Assembly (NCBI GenBank): GCA_030180135.1
Contig: CM058239.1
Coordinates: 40,089,789-40,153,788 of the forward strand
DNA: 64,000 nt
Source: Orychophragmus violaceus
Taxonomy: Eukaryota; Streptophyta; Magnoliopsida; Brassicales; Brassicaceae
Direction of reading: 5' to 3'
In this document: one piece after another, positions 21,365-34,263 of the stretch
How positions within the stretch are numbered: position 1 is the stretch's first letter
How the letters are laid out: the number at the start of each line of letters is the position of its first letter
Program-made: the position numbers and the translations under genes
The notes under the pieces: model-generated
Database searches by the model: none
Told to the model about the DNA's origin: nothing
The model's input: only the letters and a program-made list of their open reading frames with translations

Positions 21365-22270
21365 TTCTCTCTCTTTTTTTTGTTTATCTTATATAATGAT
21401 TCTCTCTCTCCCTTTTTATTATTTGTAACTTTTGCTCTCCTTTTTAAAGGATTAATTTATTTTTTGGTGGTTTTATCAATCTACTTTTCTCAAATGATCG
21501 TGAGTAGTGATTGCACTGTTTCTCCCCAAATCGGTTTCCAATTAGGGTTCATTCTTTTTATTCAAATCGGACTACTCTTGTATTTAAATTTCTCGACAAA
21601 TTAAAACAGATAGCGATTTGAACCTTGCTTGTGATTTAGTCGGACTACTCTTGTATTTAAACTTGTTCTTGACAAATTTTAAAACAGATAGCGACTTAAA
21701 TCACATTTTGGCTATACTTGTGATTTTATCGGACTAACCTTGTATTTAAACTTGTTCTTTGACAAATTCAAAACAGATAGCGACTTTAAACCACGTTTTT
21801 GCCATAAGGCGGTTTGCGAGACTTATGTGTGCTCAGCTTATTTGTTCAGAAGACAGACGAATATGCGAGGCTTAAATGCTCGGCTTATTTGTTATCGTCC
21901 ACCACAGAGAACGTACGGGTACGAGCCCGGTTTTTTAGTGCGAGACGGATCTCGGCTTTTCCTTGCCATGATGTGCACCTCATGTCCCCGATTTTTGTTT
22001 GAAATTTTCATATATTATTACTAAGACCAAGTAAACCATATTATCAAAATAACATACTTTTGTCAAAATCATTTTGGCAATTATCTAAATAGCCTACTAA
22101 GAATAAATGTTATTAATTAATTTTAAAAATATAATTAGTGATTGTTTTATTTTTTTATTATGTTCACTTCCGGATATATTTTTTAAAATGTGAATTTCTT
22201 ATAAATATACAAATATTTTATTATATATTTAACACAATTTACTATAATCTTTTATTACTTAAATAAATGT

Positions 22271-22529
22271 TGCATTTTCTATTTTTGAACCTGAGGTATT
22301 TCGGGCCTATGGAGGGGCTCATACTAATCCCCAAGAGCAAGTGAGCTCACGGATAGACCCTTTGGTCGGGTATGCAAATGGGCTCTAAAGCATGGGCCCA
22401 TATTTGTGTGGGTGTACAGAGTAAAGTATTGTAGTTTTGTTCATTAAGTGAATCAAACTTGAAGTGTGTTGCACCCGGAGAACGTCCCTTACCACTCGAC
22501 GACCTTGTCCAGATGCATTTTCTATTTTT
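22271..22529 (-). mobile_element. tRNA-derived SINE with 16-bp TSD
   Basis: The direct repeat TGCATTTTCTATTTTT lies at 22,271-22,286 and 22,514-22,529, enclosing 227 bp that is less AT-rich than its surroundings. On the minus strand the insert starts near an RNA polymerase III A-box-like sequence (GGTCGTCGAGTGGTAA, complement of 22,489-22,504). A B-box-like AAGTTTGATTC follows (complement of 22,450-22,460), spaced as in a tRNA-derived SINE head. SINEs are copied by LINE machinery, and long TSDs fit that. No long poly(A) is seen beyond the A-rich TSD. The family is not recognised. Confidence 0.65.
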
Positions 22530-24796
22530 TAGATATTATGGTTTTATTTTAAATAAATTATTGTTATTATATATCACTTAAATTATTTTTTTAAATATAT
22601 ATTGTTTAGAATAAGTTTATATCAAATAACATTCATTCACTAAATCTGTATCTCTTAAATAAAAAATATTAATCTTAAAAATATTCACAATTTATAGTAT
22701 ATAGGTACAACTAAATAACAAATGACCTTTCATATTCCTTTCAAATTATTTTATATGTAGAAAAAATAACAAATGCCCTTTTATATTCATTTTAAAATTA
22801 TTTTTATATGTAAATTGAACATTAAATAATGCAATTTAAATGTAAAGATTAAATGACATAAAGAGAAGAAAGAAAAGTCTACTTTATATAAATAGATTAT
22901 GTTTTTTTTAATGAAAGTTGCTTAGGTGGATGCTGATGTGGCGGAAGGAGAAAAGAGAAAAGTTAACTTTATATATATAGATATGAGTCGGAATCGATTG
23001 ATTAAACGCTAGCTCTTTAGGGTTTCTAGTACAAAATTATTTGTGTGCGAACTTCGAATTTTTCCCGCGCAGGAGAATGATATTTATATCAGAGGATCTA
23101 GGGTTTTTCCTTTAGATTCTCTTTGATATCCTTAACAAAATATGAACAATGTAGATTATGTTTCTATAAAAGATTTGTACTTATCTTTTGATAAAAATGT
23201 TAAACTAACATTTTTATCTCTTCGCCATGCAGGCGGCCTGAGTACGTTGCCAGACTACCTCGTACGGCCGAGCTCTGCTGATGTTACCAGACTACCTCGT
23301 GTTGGGCCTCTATTATTTCTTCTAGGCCGGATCTCTGCTATTGGACCGGGCTTTAGAGGGGTGCTAAACCCACTTCTAACACTAATGTTAAAATTCTAGT
23401 TAGTGTTGAATCTTGTATCACTAAGATTGTTATATGCAAAGTGGTTTGACAAAAGAACAAAATGACTAAGGAGTCAAGGTTGTTAAAAATAAAATGCATT
23501 TCTTATAAAATGACATTATTCTTCAAAAAATGATCCTTATTCATTTACACTGAATGGAGTTACGGAACAAAAATTTTAAACTCTTTATTAAATGATGGAT
23601 GCAAAGATGTAAGATTCTAGTTTACCTCATAAAATGTTGGGGAAAGCTTAGCTTTCTGCATTAAGTCATTGGCATGATGCTACATAAACTTTAAGGAGGT
23701 AAAGTACATTCGTACAAATATTTGAAAGTGTCGGGGTACATAGAATTTTTTTGTTCATGTATTAAGTTGTCACACGAGTAATCTAGTTTTTAAACACTAG
23801 AAAGCTATAACTAAAGTATTGAACTATATGCAATATACTTAAATTTATGAGCTGTTTTAAACAATTGATCTTTGTTAGATTAATCTTAATAAATTATATT
23901 CCATAAAATGATAACCTAGGATCCATGTCTTAAAGGTGTCAGAAGATCAAACTGCAAATGATCGTAAGGAATGAGTTTAAAGCTTATGACTTAAGAGGAG
24001 GTTTGGCTATAACCCAGCTAAATGAATGGAGATCCCGCGAAATATGTTCAAGGTAAAAAAAGAAGTGAAACTTAATATGCCAAAAGCACTGTGAGAATTT
24101 TCTCTACTCAATTCCTATGATGATAAACAATGCTACTTGTAAGGTCTAGAGGATAAGCATTTACTTTTAATGATTGAGTCCATAGCTTTGATATATATGT
24201 GGAGTATTACATGATACTTCTTAAAACAAAGTTATTGACAATCACCTAGTGAGTGTGAAATGAGATCGTTTCTAGTAGAATGAAGGCCAAACTATATTCT
24301 CTAATTTCACTCATGATACCGGGCATATTCACAGCCACAATGAACACAACAGAGAACCTAGTTCTATAATCATTCTCTCGGTTTACATAAAAGTTTGGGG
24401 GTTGAAGACATCATGTTCACTTTCTAGTCGAGTAAATCCGATAACTATTAACAATGACTGGTTCAAGGCTGAAAAATGTTACCAACTCATTATGCAGTTG
24501 ATTTTTCGCTTGTATTGTCAAAAGTCTTTTTTCGAATCTTGTCGAGGAAGTCAATTCTGTCAAATCTACTAAGTCGTCCAATGTCTAGTCTTTTTTATTC
24601 ATGTGTGAGATTCTTGGATCAATGTTTAAAAGTCTTGTAAAACTTCATTCTTTTGTCAAAATTGAATGATTGTAAATAAATAAAAATGAATCATTGGACT
24701 CATGGAAAATTACATTTTAATTTAATTGAAAGAAAATATGTCTAGCCAAATGATTTGAAATGCAATTGAGGTACATATTTGGATTTGATAATTTAA
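22530..24796. other. AT-rich non-coding region
   Basis: No coding homology recognised. It probably includes the eroded 3' part of copia element F (RT region onward), but RT motifs could not be read. A 'ctttatatatatagata' segment near 22,970 resembles ends of small AT-rich DNA elements, without clear termini. Confidence 0.4.
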
Positions 24797-26934
24797 TCAT
24801 GGATCTAATGGATCAAAACGTTGCTTTGAAAATATGCTGGACGCGAACGTTATCAAACGTACGGTGAAATTATGACTTGACATTAGAGTGTCAATTTCAT
24901 GTTTGATTTGTGTCTGAAGAAGACCTATGAAAAGAGAGCTTCTCTTATTCTCAAATGCCTCACACATATATACCTCCACAACTCTCCCCATGTTGTCTTC
25001 GACCTCATGAAATAGGGGACTACTTTTTTCATCAACATGCGGCTCAAGATCAATAATGTGAGGTACTGTTCTCATATCTTAATCGATATACCCAGTTTGA
25101 TGAGCATATGGATATGTTGTTTCATCAAAAACTACATCTCTTGATACGAAAAACTCCTTCGTCTCAAGATCATACAATTCCAAGCTCTCTTTCCGAATGG
25201 GTATCCCATGAACATGCACTTTCGACTTCTTTCTTGAAACTTGTCTTTCACCCTCGGCATTTTGTATGCGTAACAGAGACACCCGAATATTTTCATGTCT
25301 TCCTACGATGGCGTCTTGCCATAAAGACACTCGTATGGTGTCTTACATTTAAGAAAACTCGACGGTGTCTTGTTGATTATTTGATCTGCAACCAGAACAC
25401 TCTCTTCCCAGAATTTGATCGGAAGACTCGCTTGAAACATCAATGACCTCGACATATTCAGTATGTGACGATGTTTCTGCTCTACCCTTCAATTTTTCCG
25501 TGGAGTCACCACACATGAAGTTTGATAGACGATACCTTATTCTTGAAAGAATTTCGTCAAGCACATAAACTATGTGCCATTATCACTGCAAACTACTTGC
25601 ATTGATGTTATAAACTGTCGCTTGACAATAGAACAAAAATTCGGAAGCACCGTTTTGACCTCTGATTTTTTTAGTAGAAGAAGTATCCAAACTGCACGAG
25701 AACAATCGTCAACTATTGTCAGGAAATAGATGGCTCCGCAAGAAGATGGTTTTCTGTAAGGTCCCAAAGGTCAACATGTATTAAAGCAAAAGGAACGGAA
25801 GCTTTATAAAGACTATCTGAAAACACAACACAAGTTTGTTTCGTTAAAACAAATATTTCAACCTCCAAACTTGTCGGAGTTTGCATGAACACCATAAACA
25901 AATGGTAAAAAGCCCAAAACATTAAAATCAGGATGTCCCAATATCTGATGCCACAAAGTCTTATCTTCTGCTCCTTTGACTCTAAGACCTCAAGCGGCTG
26001 TAACATCTCGATAAACATACATTCCATCTCGTTTTTCACCCATTCAAATCAGGGTCCTCGTAAAATGGTCTTGCAAAATACACAAAGCATCAGTGAAAAC
26101 AGCAAAGCAACCAGTTTGTTTCAGCAGCTGAGCTACATGTAACAATGTGTAATTTAAGTTTGTACAAAAAGAACGCTCGACAGTTTGATCTTTGTCGAAA
26201 GTTGAAGTACTCCACATTGAGTTGCCAGAACATGACTGCCAGCTGCGAACTTGACTGGACACGAGATTATGTCACATATCTCAGTGAGTAATCTTGAGTC
26301 TCCCGTCATGTGATGGGATGCTCATGTGTCAAGAATCACCTCACTGGTTTGTTTCTTACCATTGAGTTGTCTGGAATCGGCTTTGACTTCTGTTGTTTGA
26401 GAAGAGCCGTGAGTGAAGCCCATTGTTCGGCTGTAAAATTAGGCTCTCCTGAACTTGTTCCAACCGATGCCGTAGTTGCATTAGCGTGGTTGACCACGTC
26501 CTCTCCCTCGTTCTCTGACGCGACCTCGTTCTCTGCCGCGACCTCGTTCACTGCCTTGTGATCCATCATTCCATCATTCGAGAAAGTCGATAATCAGCCA
26601 ACACTCCTTGTCATGACCCGTTCGACCACAATGAGAACATGTCACCGGCGGTTCTCTATTTTTGGTTGTAGCCGCGAGAATATTGCTCTGTTCTGCACCA
26701 TCAAGTTCTGTTTTTTTTTCTACAAACCCGATTACTTCTTGTTTGTTTTCAGGTCGACCTGACGCGAGACGACGTTCTTCTCTCACTACACGTTGATATA
26801 CAGAGTTCATGTCTGGTAAAATCTCCATACTGATTATATTGGTGCATACATTCCCATACCTAGACTCGTCCAAACCCATGAGAAATCCATGGACATTCTA
26901 TTCTTTGTGTTCTTTCATCAATTTATCAGTGATT
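24797..26934 (-). pseudogene. copia element F: gag C-terminus, integrase and linker (decayed)
   Basis: Read on the minus strand from 26,934: the gag C-terminus (MGLDESRYGNVCTNI..., then a zinc-knuckle-like CSHCGRTGHDKEC), a Glu/Ala-rich linker at 26,569-26,336, the protease region in broken frames (KFAAGSHVLATQCG), a GAG-pre-integrase remnant near 25,960, and the integrase core at 25,767-25,570. The core contains 'AIYFLTIVDDCSRAVWIL' and 'VVCSDNGT', matching the first two acidic residues. The post-integrase region at 25,330-25,079 has 'KKSKVHVHGIPIRKE' and 'YDLETKEFFVSRDVVFDE'. Many stops and shifts are present. Reverse transcriptase was not found to the left. The N-terminal gag lies at 42,696-43,189, split off by element E. 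Confidence 0.75.
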
Positions 26935-27315
26935 TGTTACAGGAATTTTTGTTACAGGAAGTTGGCGGGAGTATTCAAATAAAGACACGTCAGCTGTTTA
27001 CCTGTTACGATCAGTTTGAATAAGATTTAGAATATCTGTGTTTTGATTTCTTTTAAGATTCTTTCTGTTGCGTTGTTGCAACTGTTTTCGTTGGGGTGTT
27101 AAAGTCAGAATTCTATCTCAGAATTTGACCATCGAATAATTTCTCATTGACATTGTTGTCATTCTAATTCTATCTCTGAAGAACATTTGCTCATTATTGT
27201 TTGAGGTTCTATTCATATTCCGGAATCTCTGCAAGTGAGGTCAAAACTCGGGTTTTATGAACATTGGTTCTAGGTACGGTTGAACGTTTGAGTGATTTAC
27301 GTTTGTTCTTTATCA
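26935..27315 (+). repeat. element E 5' LTR (with 15-bp terminal duplication)
   Basis: It begins TGTTACAGGAATTTT and then repeats as TGTTACAGGAAGTTGG. This LTR is 381 bp, against 366 bp for the 3' LTR. The TSD places the true start at 26,935, so the extra 15 bp is a tandem duplication of the terminus in this copy. It ends TTTATCA. Confidence 0.85.
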
Positions 27316-27316
27316 A

Positions 27317-27328
27317 AGGTATCAGAGC
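27317..27328 (+). other. PBS, initiator-Met tRNA type (element E)
   Basis: AGGTATCAGAGC lies one base after the 5' LTR. Eleven of its twelve bases match the usual TGGTATCAGAGC. Confidence 0.85.
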
Positions 27329-27351
27329 GTCACTCTTTCCTCGGAAAATCA

Positions 27352-27640
27352 ATGGCAGAGACAAGGGCTCAGCTCGCAATTAAGGAGAAGGAAGCACTGT
27401 TAAAGGAAATCGAGGAGACTATGGGGTGTCGGATTCAATCGAGCATCGCGGCTCAGATGGCGACACATACGACGGCTCAAAGTGAGCATTTGGAGAAAGG
27501 TATTGCTGAGCAGATGGAGAAAGGTCTTGCTGACATGTTTGAGGCTCTTAATCTGATGCATAACATAGGTGAAACGAACAGTAGTTCTCGACCTAACTAT
27601 TCGCAAGACAGTAACAAAGGGAGATCGGGTCAAGGAGCAT
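27352..27640 (+). pseudogene. element E gag, N-terminal part
   Basis: The ATG at 27,352, 23 nt after the PBS, opens MAETRAQLAIKEKEALLKE, a charged helical N-terminus. The sequence runs to the D insertion at 27,640, in the AGCAT target. Reading resumes at 38,082 in the same frame once D and one TSD copy are ignored, so D landed in an open gag. Confidence 0.85.
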
Positions 27641-30600
27641 TGTAACGCCCCTTTCCCATTCTCCGCTGACCGTCGAGCTGACCGGCCAACAATCAAACAA
27701 GAACATGACCGATCGAACCCGAGCAAGTCGAACAGGAAAAGTTCGCCACAGGACGAAGCCAAAGACGGATCGGTTTGAGACAAAAGGCTCGCACCAACCT
27801 ATCTCCGACTCCGCTATCCTCGTATCCGTAGCGCAAGCAGTACTACTTGGACTACTTCAACGAGTTGTGTCGGTTCGGACTAAAACCTCATATCAGGAAA
27901 ACAATTTCATTTTTGGGTAATCAAACGTTGAATGCAACGTTTAACGAGTTTTTACAAACAATCATTCCTATACATATACAACCAATCAAATCACAAAATA
28001 GCGCAGCTGCCGAACCGAAATAAAACATCCAAAATCATCGAATCAAAATCCCCGCCACAAGCAATCCCGACACTACACCGAGGACCTCCCGCGTCCGTTG
28101 CTGCTATACCTGAAAAACACCACAAGAGTCTAATGAGCGATCTAAGATCACCCAGTGAATCGGCTCCCCACTACGGCTCCTGATCTATCTATCATCTATA
28201 GATCCCCGCCCGAAACCCAAAATAAAAATCAATTAATACAATAGCCGATCACGCTCTACCACGTCGTGTCGAACCCACACACAATCAAATGCCAAAAGAA
28301 AGAAATGGCGATTAGAGGAAATCGGGAGCACTGCGGCACATGTCCCCGATTGAGACTCGATCTATCTACCGCGCAATACCAACCACGTCACACACACTCT
28401 GGGCCCCTACGAACTTGGTGACTTCCAGGGTTTCCACTGTTACCGATATGGCAACTAACCCACGCGACTCCTAGCCGTCCACACAACGACTAGGACACCG
28501 TTCTCTGTCCATCGATACGCGGTGACTCTGACTACCCCTAGATAGCCCGAGCTTCCATGCAATCCGGCCCTAGGACGCGACCCCGTATTCTCCGGACTAC
28601 ACCCTACAGACGTCACTCCATAGGTTCGCACCTGCCAGCATTCACTGGCCGGTTATCAACTCCCGAGGATCCAATCGGGATGGAAGTACCAGCACGTAAT
28701 CACACACCTAGACTTGCGGGATCTAACGCACCCTAGAGTCCTAGTGCAGAAATGTAAACACGCAGACTCGCTTGGACTCTAGCAATCAATCACAATCAAC
28801 CACCACAACAACTCAACCCCGCATCCCGCAAGTCCACTCATACTCACCACCGCTCTGACTCGGCACCGTACCGAGTCAGCACCACCACTTAACCGGTCCC
28901 GAGACCGAGTTAAGCAACAACGAGGATCGCTCGGCCCAACACCGAGACGATCTAAAGGCCTGCACAGAAACATCAACCACGAACACACAACACAGCACAA
29001 TCACACAATCAACAGTCTACTCGGCCCAACACCGAAATAGACTCACAATCACACAATCACCACACAACAGGCCTATTAGGGTTTCTATCGTCTTTTAACC
29101 AATTCACGCCCGCTACCTTGGGTTAACCGCTTGTTAACCCGTAGACGGTTTCATAATCACAACACTTCTCACTTCTTAATCAACCCTAATCATCTTTTAA
29201 TAACTCCTAGATCCGTCGGTTTAGAGCTAGCCGCTTGCTAAACTCCCCGACGTCTCATCATTCATTACTTAGTTCATTCACCTCGGGAACCCCGATACCA
29301 CTCCATACTCTATACGTTTGTTCAAGTTCCACTCCGTATTTTAACTCGTCTTAATTCCCGTATATATGTTCATTAATATCGTCCTTTACTTACGTATATA
29401 TGCATATATAGTCCTACTCATGCCACGGCTATATGAAGGCATCACACAACGTTCTAGCAACCTAACGGCACGCAATCAGGTTTAATCCGTTTAAAGTCTA
29501 TCATGCTTCTTTAACCCTAGCCGGTTTAACGTTAACCAATCAATCAATCTCTCATGTTAATTCAATTCAATTCAACGGGTATGCATTCCTATCTCTACGG
29601 TTTCCCATTTACGTTCTATATGCTTCTACGGTGTTTGAGCCGACTCACAGTGATTTGACGGAACGAACGGCATGGATGCAGATACGGACTCCCGAGACCC
29701 GAACTAAACCCGAACTCCTCCGAATACACGAACACGAACTCCCGAACACTCCGAACAACCGTCACACGAACCGCACAAGAAAACTGGCCGAAGTCAACGC
29801 GTTGACCGCGGCGTTGACCGGCGTTGGCCGTTGACCGTTGACTTGACCCGGTTGACCGTTGACCAACTCCGGTTTACCTCCTTGACCAACTGAACCACCA
29901 ATCGAACCAAACCACTTCCAAACCAACCGGTTTAGTTAAACCGGTTAGGTCAAACCGTTGACCGGCGTTGACCGAGACTTAACCGGTTTGACTAGACCGG
30001 TTCACCCACCAAACCAAGGCTAAACCAACTCCTATGCATGGCAAGAACACCCCTGAAGAACCGCTTGAAGTTTGGCCGGCGAAAGGAGCTTCTCCGGCGA
30101 CAATTCCGGCGTTGACCGCGGCGGAGGTGGCTTTTCCGGCGACTTCAGACGGCCAACTTCACACCAAACTACTCCTCTTGATGAGATCTATCCACCCATG
30201 GCCTTGAAATCTTGAGAGAAGTTGAAGAGAGAGAGAGTAACCCTAGACCTTAAAACCGCGGCTGCTTCTCTCTTGTTTTCCGGCGAGCTCCGGCGACTTC
30301 CGACGATGGCGGCTGGATGGGACTTGAAGAGGAGGAGGAGATGAAGCTACTGGACTTTGCAGAGATGGATTTGGGTCTAGTATTAGAAAGTTATGCACTT
30401 TCTTGTGCAAGAAGTCTTGAAAGCCACTTTGAATTCATGAAGAACTCTTTGAAGATTCAAGAGAGTTTGATGATTCTTGTTGAATATCTCTGGAGAGAAA
30501 AGAGAGAGTTTCGACAGAGAGAGAGAGTGAGTGAGAGGTTCTGAGCACCAAATGATCCAAAGGAGATGAATAGTGAAGATTCCATGCATGTTTCTTCTTT

Positions 30601-31131
30601 TGTTCATGCACCAAATATGGTGTTGCCACCTATCACCCAAAAGCTGGCGACTCAGGGAGCTCACACCTGTCTCTGGTAAATGTCTGAAGCCCACTGAGGC
30701 CCAATAGCACCGGCCCAAACCCAATAAACCTTCCCTTAGCTTGTTTGTACACTTTTGCTCGGTTTGTCTTTTTCCCCGATAATTGTTTTAGTAAATATCT
30801 CGCAGTTCCCATAAATCCTCAAACCTCCATAATCTGATTCTCCTTGCTTTTAGATGAATTTAGCAATTTGAATCATCTCATTTCGAGTTTCCTAGCTCCC
30901 GTTATGATTTTCCGAAGTTTTCCGTTTTTGCTCGGTTTTCACCCGACACTCCGAAAAATGCATTTCTGCTTCGTTTCTTCGAATTCTGATCTTGTAAATG
31001 TTCTTTATGATTTAAAATTAGAACATTTGGCCCATCTCGTCTTCCGTCTCGAACTTTGGCAAAATTACTATTTTGCCCCTGTTGACTTTTCTTCTGCCCG
31101 TTGACCATAATTTGTGATACGGGGTATCACA
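27641..31131 (-). repeat. element D 3' LTR (3,491 bp)
   Basis: On the minus strand it begins TGTGATACCCCGTATCACA, itself an inverted repeat of 8-bp arms, and ends GGGGCGTTACA. It is nearly identical to 34,537-38,076, with small indels. It is preceded (minus direction) by the purine tract GTGGGGAAGAA at 31,132-31,142. Confidence 0.9.
29780..30130. repeat. TTGACC-rich array in D 3' LTR
   Basis: Dense TTGACC/TTGACT words ('gcgttgaccg', 'ccgttgacc') recur a dozen or so times in 350 bp. The same array is in the 5' LTR at about 36,690-37,030. TTGAC[CT] is the W-box core. Regulation by WRKY factors is inference. Confidence 0.6.
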
Positions 31132-32766
31132 TTCTTCCCCACTTACAGGAATTCGTCCCCGAATTCTCCGTCACTACCAGACTTTGAATCGGTTCCAATT
31201 CCTGTAAGTTGGTCCGGCACTCGCTTCCAACGCTTCCTTACTCGAACGTCGCTACACTTTACTGACACCTGACATCACGGCGACCCCTCCGTCTCATACT
31301 GTTTTACCTCACTGATCCCATACACCGTTCCCTTCACGCTTCCTGTCTCGCATTTCGCACTGTGTTTCACGCTCCACTATTTTTCCTCGTCCATCTGTTT
31401 CAACCTCGACCTTGTTCTTGCTGGTTTCACGTCTTTGACTCACAATCCAACTTCCCCACTTCGCTTCGACTCTCCCGTCTTTCACGATACTGGAATATCT
31501 TTCCTGTGATACTTTTCCAAGAATCTGCCTTCCAGACTTGACAGCTTTCCAACTTTTTATTCCACGTACGAACTACTTCACATCGCTTCTGACACAACCT
31601 CATCTTCACTCATTCTGATAATCCTACTCCAACCCTGGCACGATCTCTTCTCGCTCGCACGTCCCGGCTTCTGAATCCGATTTCGCTAACTTCCCACCGC
31701 ATTCTCACTAACGACTTTGTTCCGGTCTCCTCATGGCCACTGCGACTAACACATCACACTAATCGCTTCACTCTTTCCGTTGCTCGGTACTTGACATTTC
31801 CCACTAGCACTTCACACTGACTGCTTCACTTCCCGGGTCAACTCATCTCGCGGCTTCTTTTCAGCTCATCTCGCTTTCGGGTTCGGGTTCGATCCCGCAT
31901 ACGTATCGCATTGTCCATTCCGTCCTGCATTCAACACAACAATTTTCACTGGAGCGGTGAATTCAAACCAATCTATCCCCGATATCACTTCCTCATAGAG
32001 GTATAGTTAGTTAATCATGTACCCGATGGTCACCCATGATTAAGTAACGATACTCTATAATTCCGCTCTCTCGCGAATCGACAGTCGATTCAACCCATTC
32101 TCACGTTAGCTCACACCTTAAACGAAAAGGTTCTAACGCAACTATTTGCAATAACTAACGATTGCAAATAAAATTTAAGCTATTCTCCCAATAGCTTACC
32201 ACCACCACCACTCACACTCCGCACATGCTAATCATGCCACAACAGTAGCACTCTTACAGTGCTACACCACACACGAAACGCAACCCAAATAACTAATGCA
32301 TCACACAAGCATTAGATAAAACACACAAGCAATTAAATGCAAAACAACCAATTACCACACGCAATCAAGCAATCATCAGATCGCTCCGGATATGTCATCA
32401 GTCTGGGTTTAGGTTATGATGAACGGTCATCAGTTCCGCTCATCATCAGACTTCACTTGGTAATTCATTTGCATTACAAAACCATCACACGCATGCAAAC
32501 AATTACTACGAAAGTCATAATGATAAGTGAACAATCTGCATCACATACATACACAAAACAACAACATACACATGTCTCGAGGTTTATAGAAATACATAGA
32601 GAAACAGAAATACAACCATACGATGTCCGTCATCAACAACCCAACCCACAAACTGCACCGCCATATCCTGGAGATGTTTCCAACAACATACGAAAATTCG
32701 TCGATCTGGATAAACACAAACAACAACATAGTTAGCCCATACTCACCCGGCCTAACAATTCAAACC
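31132..32766. other. element D 3' internal non-coding region
   Basis: Pyrimidine-rich, low-complexity sequence with many 'cttc/ttcac' words between the ORF and the 3' LTR. No conserved domain on either strand. It occupies the space where pol would be expected. Confidence 0.6.
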
Positions 32767-34263
32767 CTAACAGCCCCAGCACGACCTAAATGCCATACAC
32801 AACCGACATCGCGGCTCGCGCTGGTAACCACTGGCAGGCGCGCCGGGAGGGTGTGGTGGGTGTGCATCTCTGGTCGGTGGTCCAACCTGTTGCGGCTCCG
32901 CCATCGGACATAACTGCGTGACGTGACCCCTACGACCGCAAATCTCGCAAACCGGAACGGGCGCTGGGCGTGGCCCACGGAAACACTCTGGCGCCTGGTG
33001 GTCTATCGCTCCACACAACTGACAAGAAGAAGCTGAGCCCGAAGAAGGCTCCTGAAAACAATCTACTGCTCGATGCCCCTGACCTCCACAAATCTGACAC
33101 CTAACGGGCGCTGATCGGGACCGACGAGAAGTGGACCGACGGGAACAAGTGGATGCTCTGTGTCCCTCGTCTCCACACCTCCTACATGACCTCGATAATC
33201 TCGGTGGCTGCACCAACGGTGGCTGCGCTACAGGTAACTGCGCAGCTGGCTGCTGAATAACTGGCTGCCGGATGAGCTCAGCGTCTCGGCGGCTCGGTCC
33301 TGGGCGATACTCCTCTGGCAATGGGGCACGATACGGCTCTGTGTCGGACATATGCGGTCCGGGTCCCACGACTGGACAAATAGGTGCAAGATGACCATCC
33401 ATACCGCATACCTGACAATAGGATGAACATGGCACTGGCTGATATGGCTCATGGTACGGCGGGTCGACAGGTCGCGGGCACCAAAGCATGTGGAAACCCC
33501 GAACTCCGCAAGCGCTACACGTCTGGTACACTGGCATCTGAGGCACGGACTCTGGCGTGTCTGCGAATGGCATCTCCGGCGGTACATCTGGCTCGGTCGG
33601 TGGTGCCTCTGGAGATGTGACTGACTCGAACTGCGTGCCCGACCCCGACGTCGACATCGGTGCTACTCCTGCGGTCGATCCTCTATCTGAGCGCGGCTCA
33701 GCATCATCGGGTGACTGGTGATGCGGCCCAACATGCTGCTCCAACACGTCTGCTAATATCGCCACCTGCTCGTCCATCCGCTGCGCCCACTGCGCATGCT
33801 GCTCCGGGTCCAATGGCTCCATGTCTAGGTCCATGTCAAAGGCTGGGTGTATCTGGTCCTCCTGATAATCCCCTCCACCAAAAGGAATGAAGTCTGACTC
33901 GTGCATACCGAAAGGTAATGGCATATCCTGGGCCTCAAGCTGCATCTCTGCTGGCACTGTAGGTGCCTCTAACTGAGGTGGAAACGATGGCAACCCGTAA
34001 TCCACGAATCCCAAATACCCCGTCACTCCCGCAGTCGGATCTGCGGTACCTGCGTCGTCCTGTAGAGAAGGCGGTAATGGGTCCGGTAAGGGACTCCAAT
34101 CTGCTGCGGCTGCTCTCGCCCCCTGATGCACACGGGGAACAACTGGCGGCCGTCCTGACACTCGCGAACCCTGCGACTGACCCTACGGTCCTATCCTCAG
34201 ACCTGCCTGATGCTGGTCTACCAACTCCTGGTACTCTGCTCGCATCATCCGTCTCTCACCCAT
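32767..34263 (-). CDS. element D gag-like protein with multiple zinc knuckles (one early stop)
   Basis: The only ATG in frame with the long ORF is at 34,263 (MGERRMMRAEYQEL...), but a TAG at 34,183-34,185 follows 26 codons later. Downstream the frame is open to 32,767. The N-terminal half is Pro/Asp/Gln-rich (SPLPDPLP, DLDMEPLDPEQHAQW) with no recognised capsid domain. The C-terminal half has a degenerate CSACGVRGFHMLWC and five CX2CX4HX4C knuckles: CQVCGMDGHLAPIC, CRRCGDEGHRASTC, CQICGGQGHRAVDC, CQLCGAIDHQAPEC, CEICGRRGHVTQLC. Such knuckles bind nucleic acid in retroviral nucleocapsids and in CNBP-like proteins. Most gag proteins have one or two. A role in packaging is inferred from position and motif. 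Confidence 0.75.

Larger units (their letters stand above)
14081..21985 (+). repeat. segmental duplication, copy 2 (~7.9 kb)
   Basis: This repeats 3,391-11,305 in direct orientation. The left junction falls inside the RNase H region of the Tat-like element, at a shared 'tgacat'-like microhomology. The simplest reading is a tandem duplication of a 10,690-bp unit (3,391-14,080), whose second copy is cut at 21,985 and joined to unrelated AT-rich DNA. Differences from copy 1 include the F-box donor site, a 10-bp deletion near 19,376, a 1-nt indel near 19,978 and a longer (TA)n run near 20,835. Confidence 0.95.

Noticed and set aside
23142..23399. 85-codon ORF in the AT-rich region
   Set aside because: No family resemblance and isolated in non-coding DNA. 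Length is within chance for six frames.
32337..32735. 132-codon plus-strand ORF in element D
   Set aside because: It lies in the low-complexity non-coding part of D, antisense to the element, with no domain.
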